Shown: positions 15,858 to 24,755 of the stretch, piece by piece
How positions within the stretch are numbered: position 1 is the stretch's first letter
How the letters are laid out: every line of letters begins with the position of its first letter
Notes under the pieces: model-generated
Database searches by the model: none
Seen by the model: the letters and a program-made list of their open reading frames with translations, nothing else
Told to the model about the DNA's origin: nothing
Source of the DNA: an uncultured Lachnospiraceae bacterium
Lineage (GTDB): Bacteria; Bacillota; Clostridia; Lachnospirales; Lachnospiraceae
DNA length: 39,945 nucleotides
NCBI GenBank assembly: GCA_947593735.1
Contig: CANQDT010000023.1
Location: 1 to 39,945 of the forward strand
Direction of reading: 5' to 3'
Made by a program: the position numbers and the translations under genes

Positions 15858-16910
15858 ATGGCAAAACAGGAATTAAAAGGAAAAACAGCCAAACGGATCC
15901 GCAGAAGAAAACGCCGGACGCGCATTCTGCTCGTTTTGGAACTGCTTATTATCATTGGGGCGATCGGGTTTTTATTTTACCACTATCTGTATTCCCGGAT
16001 GCAGATAACGCCGGTCGACACAAGCGACGTGCAGATGAATGACGTTGACGATCCGAATATGGACGATTACCGCAATATTGTATTTCTCGGCGTCGATTCC
16101 CAGGTCAACGATCTGGACGAAGATACGCGTTCCGATTCGATCATCATCGCGAGCATCAACAAAAAGACAAAGGACGTGAAGCTGGTATCAGTCTACCGTG
16201 ACACGTACTGCAGCATCCCGGATTACGGCCTCACCAAGATCAACCATTCCTATATCTACGGCGGACCGGTCCTGACGATGACGACGATCAACCGCAACTT
16301 TGACTTGAATGTCACGGATTTTGTCTGCATCAATTTCCGCGGGCTTGCCAATATGGTCGATATCGTCGGAGGGATCGATATTGAGATTCAGGAAGAAGAG
16401 CTGGATAATCTGAACGATTATATCGTAAATATGAACCATATCAACGGCGGCGATTCCCCGAAGCTGAAATCTGCCGGAATGCAGACGCTCGACGGGAACC
16501 AGGCGGTCGCCTATTCCCGCATCCGCTATACGGACGGCGGCGATTACCGACGTTCCGAACGGCAGCGCACCGTTATTCTCGGCATCATCGAGAAAGCGAA
16601 ATCCAACCCGCTTGCCCTGTACCGGCTTGCCATGGAAGTGCTTCCAGATATGCACACGAGCCTGACCAAATCCGAACTGTTCCTGCTCGCCAAGGACATC
16701 TTCTTCTACAAGCTCGGAGAAACGACCGGTTTTCCGTTTGATGAAGAAAATTACGGGACGATGATCGGCGGCGTCTTTTACGGGGTGCCGAATACCTTAA
16801 ATACAAGCGTGACGAAGCTCCATAAATATATGTTCGATACCGACGATTATGTCCCATCGTCCACTGTGCAGGAGATTTCCGCCACGATATCCGCTCAGCT
16901 CGGATATTGA
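15858..16910 (+). CDS. LytR-CpsA-Psr (LCP) family wall polymer ligase
   Basis: 350 residues, ATG after AAAGGAGA. A very basic N-terminus (KRIRRRKRRTR) is followed by one membrane helix (LLVLELLIIIGAIGFLFY), with the rest outside. LCP motifs are RSDSIIIASI, VSVYRDTYC, the DFVCINFRGLANMVDIVGGI segment, and YSRIRYTDGGDYRRSERQR. LCP enzymes transfer glycopolymers from undecaprenyl carriers to peptidoglycan. The gene follows the sugar transferase and its 3' end overlaps the opposing lysozyme gene by 16 bases with no terminator between. Confidence 0.95.
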   Translation: MAKQELKGKTAKRIRRRKRRTRILLVLELLIIIGAIGFLFYHYLYSRMQITPVDTSDVQMNDVDDPNMDDYRNIVFLGVDSQVNDLDEDTRSDSIIIASINKKTKDVKLVSVYRDTYCSIPDYGLTKINHSYIYGGPVLTMTTINRNFDLNVTDFVCINFRGLANMVDIVGGIDIEIQEEELDNLNDYIVNMNHINGGDSPKLKSAGMQTLDGNQAVAYSRIRYTDGGDYRRSERQRTVILGIIEKAKSNPLALYRLAMEVLPDMHTSLTKSELFLLAKDIFFYKLGETTGFPFDEENYGTMIGGVFYGVPNTLNTSVTKLHKYMFDTDDYVPSSTVQEISATISAQLGY

Positions 16911-17653
16911 TCCTCAAATTCCTCCAGGGAACCATGATATACGTTCATGTCAATATACCGCTCCTCCCCGGAATATCCATCGAGTTCCATATGGTCGGTA
17001 TATTGCCAGAATGTCCATTTCCTTCCCAGGAGCAGTATGCCCGGAACCGTATAGACGCTCCGGATCCAGATCGGATATTCCTCATATGCGCCGGCAATAT
17101 ACCGGCGGTAGGACAGGTCCGTGACATACAGGATCGGCTTTTTCCCATAATACTTTTCCAGCCGGTTCAACAAAATCGTCAATTCCCTCCGGGTTTCCGT
17201 TTTTCCCGGAGGATTTTTTCTTTTATTTCCATAAAATTCAAGATCGATCACCGGAGGGAGCATGGAATCCACATTCGGCACGGCGCGGATGAAATTGTCC
17301 GCCTGCGTTTCGCCGCCGCTGTCATAGCTGAAAAAATGATACGCGCCGACTTTCAGGTCGGTCCCGAGTGCGTCCGCCATATTGCGGGAAAAGCAGGGAT
17401 CAACAAACCCGCTTCCCTCCGTCGCCTTGATAAACGCAAACCGGATCCCCTGCGACGCAAGGACCTGCCAGTCTATCTCGCCCTGGTACGAGGAAACGTC
17501 CACGCCGCGCACCGGATATTTCGTCTCGGACGGATGATTCGGTATGATCTTTCCGCTGCGCGCACCCAGTCCGTAAATGACCGCGCCAGCCAGAAAAAAT
17601 AATAAAAAAAAGACGATCAACAGTCCTGTGATCCGCATTCGTTTTCGTTTCAT
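16895..17653 (-). CDS. Membrane-anchored GH25 lysozyme
   Basis: 252 residues. The N-terminal basic stretch and membrane helix (ITGLLIVFFLLFFLAGAVIY) probably form an uncleaved anchor. The GH25 domain begins at RGVDVSSYQGEIDW and continues with FAFIKATEGSGFVD, KVGAYHFFSYDS and the catalytic strand PPVIDLEFYG; WTFWQYTDH and DMNVYHG complete the barrel. GH25 enzymes cleave the beta-1,4 bond between MurNAc and GlcNAc. ATG at 17653 follows GGGAGGCGG. No cell-wall-binding repeats are present. Its stop lies inside the last codons of the LCP gene on the other strand, so the pair may interfere through antisense RNA. Confidence 0.93.
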   Translation of the reverse strand: MKRKRMRITGLLIVFFLLFFLAGAVIYGLGARSGKIIPNHPSETKYPVRGVDVSSYQGEIDWQVLASQGIRFAFIKATEGSGFVDPCFSRNMADALGTDLKVGAYHFFSYDSGGETQADNFIRAVPNVDSMLPPVIDLEFYGNKRKNPPGKTETRRELTILLNRLEKYYGKKPILYVTDLSYRRYIAGAYEEYPIWIRSVYTVPGILLLGRKWTFWQYTDHMELDGYSGEERYIDMNVYHGSLEEFEDQYPS

Positions 17654-17759
17654 TTCCGCCTCCCGGAATTTTTTTATTGACTAATGAGCAAAGGTATACT
17701 ATACTTGATACGTATGGAGCTCATATTATAATACTTATATTATGAATCCTCTCCCCCTC

Positions 17760-17789
17760 AAAAAGGGCTCATGTCAATGGGCCCTTTTT
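17760..17789. terminator. Bidirectional terminator after the ABC exporter genes
   Basis: AAAAAGGGC, a 12-base loop, GCCCTTTTT. It sits about 40 bases after the stop of the minus-strand ATPase gene and ends the long seven-gene operon before the lysozyme gene. The rest of 17654-17830 contains AT-rich sequence with -10-like boxes but no promoter I can assign. Confidence 0.8.
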
Positions 17790-17830
17790 GCCTGCGCTTT
17801 TTTCTTTTGTCTTTCTTTTCTGCCGGCAGA

Positions 17831-18676
17831 TCAATCAATATCGGTCGACCACTCTTTTTTCAGCCGTTCCCTCTGTTCCCGTTTTTCTCTTCTGCGCCTC
17901 CTGCGCCGGATCCTCCGTCTGCGGTCGCCTTCTTCTTCCTCTTTTGTCTTTTCCGCATAGACGGCGGCAACCTCCTCCACGGTCCCATCCGCGATCAGCC
18001 GTCCCCGTTCGAGCAATATCGCGCGGTCGCAAAGCCGCTTCACCTGCTCAAGTGAATGAGAAACAAACAGGACCGTGATCCCGCTGTCGAACATCGACTG
18101 TATTTTTTTCTCGCTTTTTTTGCGGAACTTGGCGTCCCCGACCGACAATACTTCATCCAGGATCAGGATCTCCGGCTCGACGATCGTTGCGATCGAAAAT
18201 CCGAGCCGCGCCTTCATGCCGGACGAATAATTTTTCACCGGCACATGGATAAAATCGCCCAGCTCTGAAAATTCAACGATCTCATCGTATCTGGAATCAA
18301 TAAATTCTTTCGTATATCCGAGCATCGCGCCATACAGATAGATATTTTCACTTCCGGTATATTGCTTGTCAAATCCCGCGCCAAGCTCCAGGAGCGGCAC
18401 GATCTTCCCTTTTACGGTGACGGAACCCTCCGTGGCTTTCAAGACGCCGGATATTACTTTCAGCAGCGTACTTTTTCCTGCCCCGTTCAGACCGAGTATC
18501 CCGACGCGCTGTCCCTTTTCGACCCGGAACGAAACGTCCCGCAGCGCCCAGAACTCCTGAAAATGCAGATCCTTTTTCACAAACTTGATAAAATAATCCT
18601 TCAGATTGTCAACCTTTTCCGCGCTTAAATTGAACCGGACCCCGACATGTTTGATATCTAATACTTTTTCTCCCAT
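17831..18676 (-). CDS. Polysaccharide/teichoic acid ABC exporter, ATP-binding subunit (Wzt/TagH type)
   Basis: 281 residues, ATG at 18676 after GGAGG. Walker A GLNGAGKSTLL near residue 65, the TagH/Wzt-type signature YSSGMKARLGFSIA, Walker B ILILDEVLSVGD and the H-loop VSHS are all present. The C-terminus is an extended tail of alternating acidic and arginine-rich residues (EEEEGD, then RRRRIRRRRRRREKREQRER) rather than a carbohydrate-binding Wzt domain. It energises export of a lipid-linked glycan through the permease encoded 12 bases upstream. It is the last gene of the operon that also carries cdaA and glmM. Confidence 0.93.
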   Translation of the reverse strand: MGEKVLDIKHVGVRFNLSAEKVDNLKDYFIKFVKKDLHFQEFWALRDVSFRVEKGQRVGILGLNGAGKSTLLKVISGVLKATEGSVTVKGKIVPLLELGAGFDKQYTGSENIYLYGAMLGYTKEFIDSRYDEIVEFSELGDFIHVPVKNYSSGMKARLGFSIATIVEPEILILDEVLSVGDAKFRKKSEKKIQSMFDSGITVLFVSHSLEQVKRLCDRAILLERGRLIADGTVEEVAAVYAEKTKEEEEGDRRRRIRRRRRRREKREQRERLKKEWSTDID

Positions 18677-18688
18677 GAAAAGCCTCCG

Positions 18689-19465
18689 TTAAATATACAA
18701 AATAAAATCGTCCTGCTTTTTATAAAACAGAATTACTCCGACCACGCAGGAGACAATGCTGACGATCAGCAGATATTGCAGCTTCTGCATATCCATCGGC
18801 TCCCCGTACACCGAGTGCCGGAAATTACAGATCGCCGCGTAGATCGGATTGATCTCCAGCACCCATCCGTATCCGGTTTTGACGACCTTGGCAGGATCAT
18901 AGAAGATCGCGCTCGAATACATGATAAACATACAGGCGACGCCCCACAGATATTCGAGGTCGCGGAAAAACACGCACAATGTCGACAGGATCAGCCCGAC
19001 GCCCGTGGTCAGGACCAGGAGCAGCACAAGAGGGATCAGCGCCTGCACAAGATACCAGGTAGGCTGTACGCGGTAATAAGCCGCCACGCCGATCAGAACC
19101 AGCAGGGAGATCAGGAAGATAATAAAGTTTGATAAGATCGTCGACATCGGGTAGATGTACTTCGGCACATAGACCTTCTTGATCATGGACGCGTGACTGC
19201 GTATGGATTTGCAGGCGGCCTTGGTCCCGTTGTTAAAATACGCATACAGCAGCCGTCCGGTCAGGATATAAACCGGGAACTGCTTGTCGGATTTTCCGTA
19301 AAATCCGCCGAACACGATCGACAGGACGATCATGGTAAGCAGCGGTTCCAGGAGCGTCCAGATGATCCCGAGATACGACCGGCGATATTTCAATTTGATA
19401 TCTTTTTTCACCAGCTCATTGAGCAAAAATTTATATTTTTTAAAATTATTGAATAATTGCTTCAT
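18689..19465 (-). CDS. Polysaccharide/teichoic acid ABC exporter, permease (Wzm/TagG type)
   Basis: 258 residues with six predicted membrane segments, ABC-2 type. The N-terminus KDIKLKYRRSYLGIIWTLLE is the conserved amphipathic entry of Wzm/TagG permeases, and YAAICNFRHSVYGEP lies before the last helix. It should form a homodimer with the Wzt-type ATPase and export an undecaprenyl-linked polymer across the cytoplasmic membrane. It begins 12 bases after the glmM stop, which strongly suggests cotranscription. Confidence 0.92.
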   Translation of the reverse strand: MKQLFNNFKKYKFLLNELVKKDIKLKYRRSYLGIIWTLLEPLLTMIVLSIVFGGFYGKSDKQFPVYILTGRLLYAYFNNGTKAACKSIRSHASMIKKVYVPKYIYPMSTILSNFIIFLISLLVLIGVAAYYRVQPTWYLVQALIPLVLLLVLTTGVGLILSTLCVFFRDLEYLWGVACMFIMYSSAIFYDPAKVVKTGYGWVLEINPIYAAICNFRHSVYGEPMDMQKLQYLLIVSIVSCVVGVILFYKKQDDFILYI

Positions 19466-19477
19466 CCGACTCTCCGC

Positions 19478-20827
19478 TTATACCAATTTTTCTTCGATCA
19501 GTTTTGCCAGTTTTTCCGCTTCCGCCTGCAAAACCGCCCGGTCTTTTCCCTCGATCATAACCCGGACAAGCGGTTCCGTCCCGGACGGACGGATCAAAAC
19601 CCTGCCCTGCCCGTCAAACTTTGTTTCCAGATCCCGGACCGCGTTCCGGATGTCGTCGTTATCCATATATACATATTTATTCTCATTCGGGACCCTGGCG
19701 TTTACCAGCACCTGGGGAAGCACCGTCATAACGGACGCCAACTCCGAAAGCGGCACTTTCTTCTCTTTCATGACCTGCAGCAGATGCAGCGCGCTCAGCA
19801 GCCCGTCCCCTGTCGTATTTTCCTCCAAAAAGATAATATGCCCGGACTGTTCTCCTCCGATCACATATCCGTTCTCCAGCATATTTTCCAGGACATAGCG
19901 GTCGCCGACCCGGGTTTCCTCCAGATGGATAAATTCTTTGTCCGCCATCAGATGCAGCCCGAGATTGCTCATCACCGTCACAACGATCGTATCTTTCTTC
20001 AGCTTTCCCTTCTCTTTCAGATACATACCGCAGATCGCCATCAGCTGATCCCCGTCCACGACGCATCCTTTCTCATCCACTGCCAGGAGCCGGTCCGCGT
20101 CCCCGTCAAACGCAAGACCCACGTCCGCGTTTTCTTCCACAACGCGCGCCATCAGCGCCTCCATATGCGTGGAGCCGCAGTCACGGTTGATATTGATCCC
20201 GTCCGGCTCGCTGTGTATGACGACAACATCCGCGCCCAGCCGCTTCAATGCCTGGGGCGACGTATAGCTCGAAGCCCCATTGGCGCAGTCAACGACTATT
20301 TTCAGCCCGTTAAGGTCAAGATCCAGCAGGGAACACATATAATCAATGTAATCTTCTTTCGCGTCAAACCGGTATTCCAGGCGACCGATGCTGCCTCCGA
20401 TCGGGAAATGGATGTCGCGGTTATCGGCAAAAATGATTTCTTCTATCCGGTCTTCCATTTCGTCCGGCAGCTTATACCCGTCTCCGCTGAAAAATTTTAT
20501 TCCGTTATATTCCGCGGGATTATGGGACGCGGAAATCACAACGCCCGCATCCGCATTGTATTTTTTCGTCAGATACGCGACTGCCGGCGTCGGCACCACG
20601 CCGAGATATACCGCGTTCGCCCCTACGGAATTGACGCCCGCCATCAGCGCCATCGCCAGCATATCGCCGGACTTCCTCGTATCGCAGCCAACCAGGATCG
20701 TCGCGCGGCGGTGATTTTTCTCTGTCAAAACATATGCCCCAGCCTGCCCGAGCCTCGTCGCCAGTTCTACCGTCAGTTCTTTGTTGGCGACGCCGCGCAC
20801 GCCGTCTGTTCCAAACAATTTTCCCAT
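19478..20827 (-). CDS. glmM: Phosphoglucosamine mutase
   Basis: 449 residues. [15 protein letters not shown] at the N-terminus, the phosphoserine loop ISASHNP with Ser101, the Mg-binding loop FDGDADR near 240, the sugar-binding GEQSGHI, and the phosphate-binding [12 protein letters not shown] near the C-terminus are all present. GlmM interconverts glucosamine-6-phosphate and glucosamine-1-phosphate, the route to UDP-GlcNAc for peptidoglycan. The order cdaA-cdaR-glmM is widely conserved in Firmicutes, and GlmM is known to bind and inhibit CdaA in several species. ATG at 20827 follows GGAGAGAGAGGA, 14 bases after the cdaR stop. Confidence 0.98.
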   Translation of the reverse strand: MGKLFGTDGVRGVANKELTVELATRLGQAGAYVLTEKNHRRATILVGCDTRKSGDMLAMALMAGVNSVGANAVYLGVVPTPAVAYLTKKYNADAGVVISASHNPAEYNGIKFFSGDGYKLPDEMEDRIEEIIFADNRDIHFPIGGSIGRLEYRFDAKEDYIDYMCSLLDLDLNGLKIVVDCANGASSYTSPQALKRLGADVVVIHSEPDGININRDCGSTHMEALMARVVEENADVGLAFDGDADRLLAVDEKGCVVDGDQLMAICGMYLKEKGKLKKDTIVVTVMSNLGLHLMADKEFIHLEETRVGDRYVLENMLENGYVIGGEQSGHIIFLEENTTGDGLLSALHLLQVMKEKKVPLSELASVMTVLPQVLVNARVPNENKYVYMDNDDIRNAVRDLETKFDGQGRVLIRPSGTEPLVRVMIEGKDRAVLQAEAEKLAKLIEEKLV

Positions 20828-20841
20828 CTTCCTCTCTCTCC

Positions 20842-21816
20842 TTACCGCTTCTTTTCCTCGTTTTCCCGCGCGCTTACCTTGACGCTGATCACGGCGTCCG
20901 GATTCGTTCCGGTCGCCATGACCTGTTCCGGCATATGCTCGTTGAGATTGTAGGTCTGCTCAAAATCACTGGTCAGATCCCGGAGGCGGATGTCGTCGAT
21001 CGACACGCTCTCTGTCTTCTCCAATACCTCATCCGGCGCCGCGATGGTCACTTTTTTTGGTTCATAATCCACGGACTGAATCTCATACCCGTCTGCCGCC
21101 CTCGCGTCCACATGAATATTCAGATCCACTTCCTTCGTTTTATAAAACTCGATGCTGACCTTCGCCTTTTTCGCGTCCGCGGTTAAACGGTTGTTTTTGA
21201 TCAGCTGGCCCTCTTCATCATAATATTCAATGCGCCTGGTTTCGCTGTACGGTTCCTTTGCCCCATGCACGCTCACAGTCACCCTTGCCTCGGCGATTCC
21301 GTTCACCGCGCTTTTGGCTCCCTCTACCGTGACAATGTTCGGGCTGGAGATCCGGTTCCCCACGACATAATCGGCGTCCGGCTCCCCGGTCGTCACGACC
21401 GTGATCGGGAATTGCCGCTGCACCATATCTTCCAGCTTGAGCTTGAGGATATCATTGTTTTTGACCTGGATATTCTGAATCCTGCTGCTGTTTCTGGTCA
21501 TGGACACGTCGATCGGCACAGCCATCGTCAGGGATAATTTGGACAGATCCGCAACCGCCCGGATGTCCTTCGCGCGGATCTCCGCCAAAACGGACCGCCG
21601 CGCCTCGACGGACACATCTACCGTATCGCCCTCCACGATCTCATACGTCTTATTCTTTCCGGAAATCGCTTCCTCATTGATGATCTTCACTTCAATTCCC
21701 CGGAATGTATGCGTAGCGACAGGGTCGTTCACGTTCAGTACGATAAACCACAGGATGACCGCCAGGATAACAGATATGATCTTCAGTCCGAGATTATTGA
21801 TTCCCTTTGTTTTCAT
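20842..21816 (-). CDS. cdaR: YbbR-domain regulator of diadenylate cyclase (CdaR)
   Basis: 324 residues: one N-terminal membrane helix ([20 protein letters not shown]) and an extracytoplasmic part made of repeated YbbR domains ([12 protein letters not shown], then repeats ending near residue 310). The C-terminus is highly charged. CdaR binds and modulates CdaA at the membrane. The start overlaps the end of cdaA by 23 bases, suggesting translational coupling. Confidence 0.93.
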   Translation of the reverse strand: MKTKGINNLGLKIISVILAVILWFIVLNVNDPVATHTFRGIEVKIINEEAISGKNKTYEIVEGDTVDVSVEARRSVLAEIRAKDIRAVADLSKLSLTMAVPIDVSMTRNSSRIQNIQVKNNDILKLKLEDMVQRQFPITVVTTGEPDADYVVGNRISSPNIVTVEGAKSAVNGIAEARVTVSVHGAKEPYSETRRIEYYDEEGQLIKNNRLTADAKKAKVSIEFYKTKEVDLNIHVDARAADGYEIQSVDYEPKKVTIAAPDEVLEKTESVSIDDIRLRDLTSDFEQTYNLNEHMPEQVMATGTNPDAVISVKVSARENEEKKR

Positions 21817-22672
21817 TCTTTGTCTTCCACCATTTCAGATTCTTTTTGTAGATCGGCTTTTTCTGTCGTTCCAAAATACAGTTGCGGATCGTTACCGCCT
21901 CAATATTGCGGTATAATTCATTGTCCACCGCAAGCGATACCTTCCCGGTTTCCTCCGATACGATGATCGTCACGCTGTCCGAAACTTCGCTTAACCCGAT
22001 CGCCGCCCGGTGCCTGGTACCGAGTTCCTTCGCGATCCCCATATTATTGGAGATCGGCAGATAACAGGTCGCCGCGACGATCCGGTTCGGGCGGATCAAT
22101 ACCGCGCCGTCATGCAGCGGCGTGTTTTTTTCAAAAATATTGATCAGAAGCTCGCTGCTGATCTCCGCGTCGAGCGTGATCCCCGTATATTCGTATTCTC
22201 CGAGCGGCACCTGCTGTTCCAGCACGATCAGCGCGCCCGTTTTTGCCTTCGCCATCTCGTAGGTCGCGCGGATGATCTCGGTGATCGCCTGATCCGTATA
22301 GACCGTTTCCTTTGCTTTGCCGCTGTCGTCAAAAAATGAGATCGAAGAAAACAGACCGTTCCTTCCCAGCTGCTCCAGCCCGCGGCGGAGCTCCGGCTGG
22401 AATAAAATAATAACGGCTATAATGCCGACGCTGATCGTTTTACTCACGATCCACAGGATCGTATTCATATGAAAAACAACGGCGAACAGCGTAAACAGCA
22501 AAAGAACCGACAGCCCTTTGAATAACGCCAGCGCGCGCGTTTTTCTGACCCAGAGCAGGATCTCATAGAGCAGGATCGAAATAATGATGATCTCTAAGAT
22601 ATCCGTCCATACGATCTTCGGTATGGAGATCACGTCGCTATATCGTTGTATGTAGGATCTGATGATACTCAT
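21794..22672 (-). CDS. cdaA: Membrane diadenylate cyclase CdaA (c-di-AMP synthase)
   Basis: 292 residues. Three N-terminal membrane helices (about 25-95) and a DAC (DisA_N) domain. The catalytic motifs are D188-G189-A190 (PLHDGAVLI) and R220-H221-R222 (GTRHRAAIGLSE). It condenses two ATP into c-di-AMP, which controls potassium and osmolyte uptake and wall homeostasis. The start lies 3 bases after the stop of the preceding membrane protein gene. A K+ channel gene lies 15 kb away; no c-di-AMP phosphodiesterase is in the window. Confidence 0.98.
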   Translation of the reverse strand: MSIIRSYIQRYSDVISIPKIVWTDILEIIIISILLYEILLWVRKTRALALFKGLSVLLLFTLFAVVFHMNTILWIVSKTISVGIIAVIILFQPELRRGLEQLGRNGLFSSISFFDDSGKAKETVYTDQAITEIIRATYEMAKAKTGALIVLEQQVPLGEYEYTGITLDAEISSELLINIFEKNTPLHDGAVLIRPNRIVAATCYLPISNNMGIAKELGTRHRAAIGLSEVSDSVTIIVSEETGKVSLAVDNELYRNIEAVTIRNCILERQKKPIYKKNLKWWKTKNENKGNQ

Positions 22673-22675
22673 GGA

Positions 22676-23629
22676 CTAGTTTCCCTTCTTCTCTTCCTCT
22701 ATGCTGCCGCTGATCTTTTTCGTGCTGACATTGCGGAACCCCACTTTCACCTTCGGAACCGCTTTTACATAATAATAATATTCATCATCGCTGAATTCTA
22801 CCCGCTCCACGCGGCTGAAATCAACCGCCGTCAGATATAGCTGCGCAACGGCAGTCACCAGCGCGGACACGGCTGTCGTGAGGATGATCTGTATCACATT
22901 GCTGTCAAGCCCGAACAGAAAGTCTCCCAGCAGAAATAACAGGACATTGGCGACCGCGCCCGCCAGGATCGCCATTCCCCACGCATGGTTCCATGTCATA
23001 TGATAGATATAATTGACAAGAATGACAACCAGCGCGAATACGGCTATCGTCAGCCACATATTCATATCCTGGTTCATAAATTTTAATACATACGTGACTC
23101 CGTTGGACGCCTGCCCCAGCGTACCGCTTGACAGGACCGTTTTGTAATCTCCATAATATTGCGCGAAATACCAGACGGCAACGCCAAACGTAACCGGCAC
23201 AATACCGGTACATCCGTACAACATCCCGACAGCCAGCGGCACAAGGCACGGCACATGGATCAAAAACGCGGCTGGGACCGCCAGGACGATCAGGCACAGC
23301 CTGGCATTATAGCGCAGGTAAAGCAGATAAACGACGACCGCCGCCAATCCGAAAACGATCCCCAGTTCCGGGGAAGCCGCGTACAATTCCACGGACGTCA
23401 GCCCAAATACAAAAAAATAGAAAAATGACTCATGAAATAATAACGCGGAAAGGATCAGGAACAGGAGCGGCAGCGCCCATCCCATCCGGCTCTCCCGATA
23501 GCCGAAAGCAGCCATATATCCCCACAACATCACTCCGTAAAGCAAAAAGCGGAGGATCGGATACGTAATTTTCCTATTGTAATGGATGAAATTGTGAATG
23601 GCGTCCCTAATCGCTAATAACTGGCTCAT
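22676..23629 (-). CDS. Multi-pass membrane protein of unknown function in the cda operon
   Basis: 317 residues with about eight to nine hydrophobic segments, starting at ITYPILRFLLYGVMLWGYM. The C-terminal 60 residues are cytoplasmic and polar, with DDEYYYYVKAVPKVKVGFRN. I recognise no transporter signature. The start overlaps the preceding gene by 23 bases and its stop is 3 bases from cdaA, so it is embedded in the c-di-AMP operon. It could assist CdaA localisation or polymer assembly; that is inference from position only. Confidence 0.75.
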   Translation of the reverse strand: MSQLLAIRDAIHNFIHYNRKITYPILRFLLYGVMLWGYMAAFGYRESRMGWALPLLFLILSALLFHESFFYFFVFGLTSVELYAASPELGIVFGLAAVVVYLLYLRYNARLCLIVLAVPAAFLIHVPCLVPLAVGMLYGCTGIVPVTFGVAVWYFAQYYGDYKTVLSSGTLGQASNGVTYVLKFMNQDMNMWLTIAVFALVVILVNYIYHMTWNHAWGMAILAGAVANVLLFLLGDFLFGLDSNVIQIILTTAVSALVTAVAQLYLTAVDFSRVERVEFSDDEYYYYVKAVPKVKVGFRNVSTKKISGSIEEEKKGN

Positions 23630-24062
23630 TTAATTCCATTTCCTTCTCTTTTTCCGCGACATAGCTTGCGAGCTGATCCGTTTCATACATCTGTTCCAGC
23701 CTCATCACCTGTTCCATATACCGGTGGTTCCGTCCCCTTGCTCTCTCATACTTCCGGTTCATGATCAGGCTGCTGATCCGGATATTGACCCAGACAAAAA
23801 CCGTATATACCATTCCTGCCGCAATGCAGATCGTTTTCAGATCCGCCCCGTTCAGCAGATCCGTCGCCTGATCCCGCATCGTCACGCATAACATCAGGAG
23901 CATAAGGAAAAACGCGGCGGAGCTGCACAAAAATGTCCTGATCGAATGAAACTGCACATAATCCTGCTTCCGGTAATGCTGCAGCATTTCATTTTCCTGC
24001 CTGTAATGGGTTTCATAAATGGCAAGCTGCGTCATCAACGCCACTCTCTCATTATTGACCAT
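23607..24062 (-). CDS. Small two-helix membrane protein, first gene of the cda operon
   Basis: 151 residues from the ATG at 24062 (MVNNERVALMTQ), which follows AAGGGGAA; the in-frame ATG at 24095 has no ribosome site. Two central membrane helices (LCSSAAFFLMLLMLC and TICIAAGMVYTVFVWVNI) are flanked by cytoplasmic, charged, probably coiled-coil ends (ETHYRQENEMLQHYRKQ; EKEKEMELNE). No known family is recognised. It is the first gene after repeat array 2 and overlaps the next gene by 23 bases. Confidence 0.7.
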   Translation of the reverse strand: MVNNERVALMTQLAIYETHYRQENEMLQHYRKQDYVQFHSIRTFLCSSAAFFLMLLMLCVTMRDQATDLLNGADLKTICIAAGMVYTVFVWVNIRISSLIMNRKYERARGRNHRYMEQVMRLEQMYETDQLASYVAEKEKEMELNEPVISD

Positions 24063-24142
24063 AACGATTCCCCTTATTTCATACACAAATTCCATCTCGA
24101 CTGCCGTCGCGGTGGAGATCTTCCTCGTTATTATGCCATCTC

Positions 24143-24414
24143 CGCTAAGCTCGTAATGACCTCGCTAAGCTTCCAGGCATATATTCTCACTAGGCTCGAC
24201 AAGACCTCGCCAAGCGATCATATTATACCTTACCGCTAAGCTCGTAACTACCTCGCTAAGCTTCCAGGCATATATTCTCACTAGGCTCGACAGGACCTCG
24301 CCAAGTGATCATATTATACCTTACCGCTAAGCTCGTAACTACCTCGCTAAGCTTCCAGGCATATATTCTCACTAGGCTCGACAGAACCTCGCCAAGTGAT
24401 CATATTATATCATA
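24143..24414 (-). repeat. Array 2 of 91-bp tandem repeats upstream of the c-di-AMP operon
   Basis: Three 91-bp units (phase markers at 24215, 24306 and 24397) with six 27-bp motifs, near-identical to array 1 and in the same orientation relative to the downstream gene. The distal end carries the same TGATATAATATGATC start as array 1, after which the flanks diverge completely. Substitutions cluster in the centre of the motif (for example GTTA/GTCA/GTAG contexts), while the outer heptamers are kept. Between the array and the start codon at 24062 are about 80 bases with no further repeat. Confidence 0.95.
24404..24412 (-). promoter_or_regulatory. Extended -10 box at the distal end of array 2
   Basis: On the minus strand TG-A-TATAAT, an exact extended -10, with only a weak -35 (TTGTGC) upstream. 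A start near 24396 would put the whole array in a leader of about 335 nt for the c-di-AMP operon. Confidence 0.45.
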
Positions 24415-24568
24415 AATTGTTCTATGCACAAAGGGTTTTTTATGATTTTGGCTTTATTATGCTGTGGGCGCGCATCCGGGCGCCGTTTTCGCGCGGCGGA
24501 TCCCGCATTTCAGCGCGTGAAAAATGCCTTCGGCATATCAGCTCCCCTGCCCCTCATTCATGAGGGGA

Positions 24569-24681
24569 GAAGGCATTTTTTGCGCGCGAGCAGGCTGTGA
24601 AGCAGCAGTTTCCTCTCTGCGAGCTGCGCATCCAGCCGGAGGCTTTTTATGTCACAGGACGAAATTTCCTGTGACATAAAA
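24569..24681. repeat. 113-bp structured dispersed element, copy 2
   Basis: This is identical to 2854-2966 apart from C-to-A and G-to-T at the two ends of one base pair in the terminal hairpin. The wider copy begins at 24521 with AAAATGCCTTC and has extra sequence before a perfect CCCCTCAT-TC-ATGAGGGG stem. It abuts the terminator of the minus-strand small secreted protein gene. The region 24415-24520 before it holds nothing I can assign. Confidence 0.75.
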
Positions 24682-24730
24682 AAACTGTTGCAGAATCGCA
24701 ACAGGAAATCTGTCATTGATTCTGCAACAG
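24678..24730 (-). terminator. Terminator of the small secreted protein gene
   Basis: CTGTTGCAGAATC (24685-24697) and its exact complement at 24718-24730; read on the minus strand the hairpin ends in T7. It lies 25 bases after the stop at 24756. Confidence 0.85.
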
Positions 24731-24755
24731 TCTGTCTCGTCACAACGAGCCGGGT

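Noticed and set aside
19457-20953. Long plus-strand open frame opposite glmM, and similar ones opposite icd, glgA and glycerate kinase
   Set aside because: These mirror GC-rich codon structure of real genes, lack ribosome sites and give Arg/His-rich low-quality proteins.
24558-24743. 61-codon minus-strand frame inside element copy 2
   Set aside because: The element shows structure-preserving rather than frame-preserving change, and the frame runs through the terminator hairpin.
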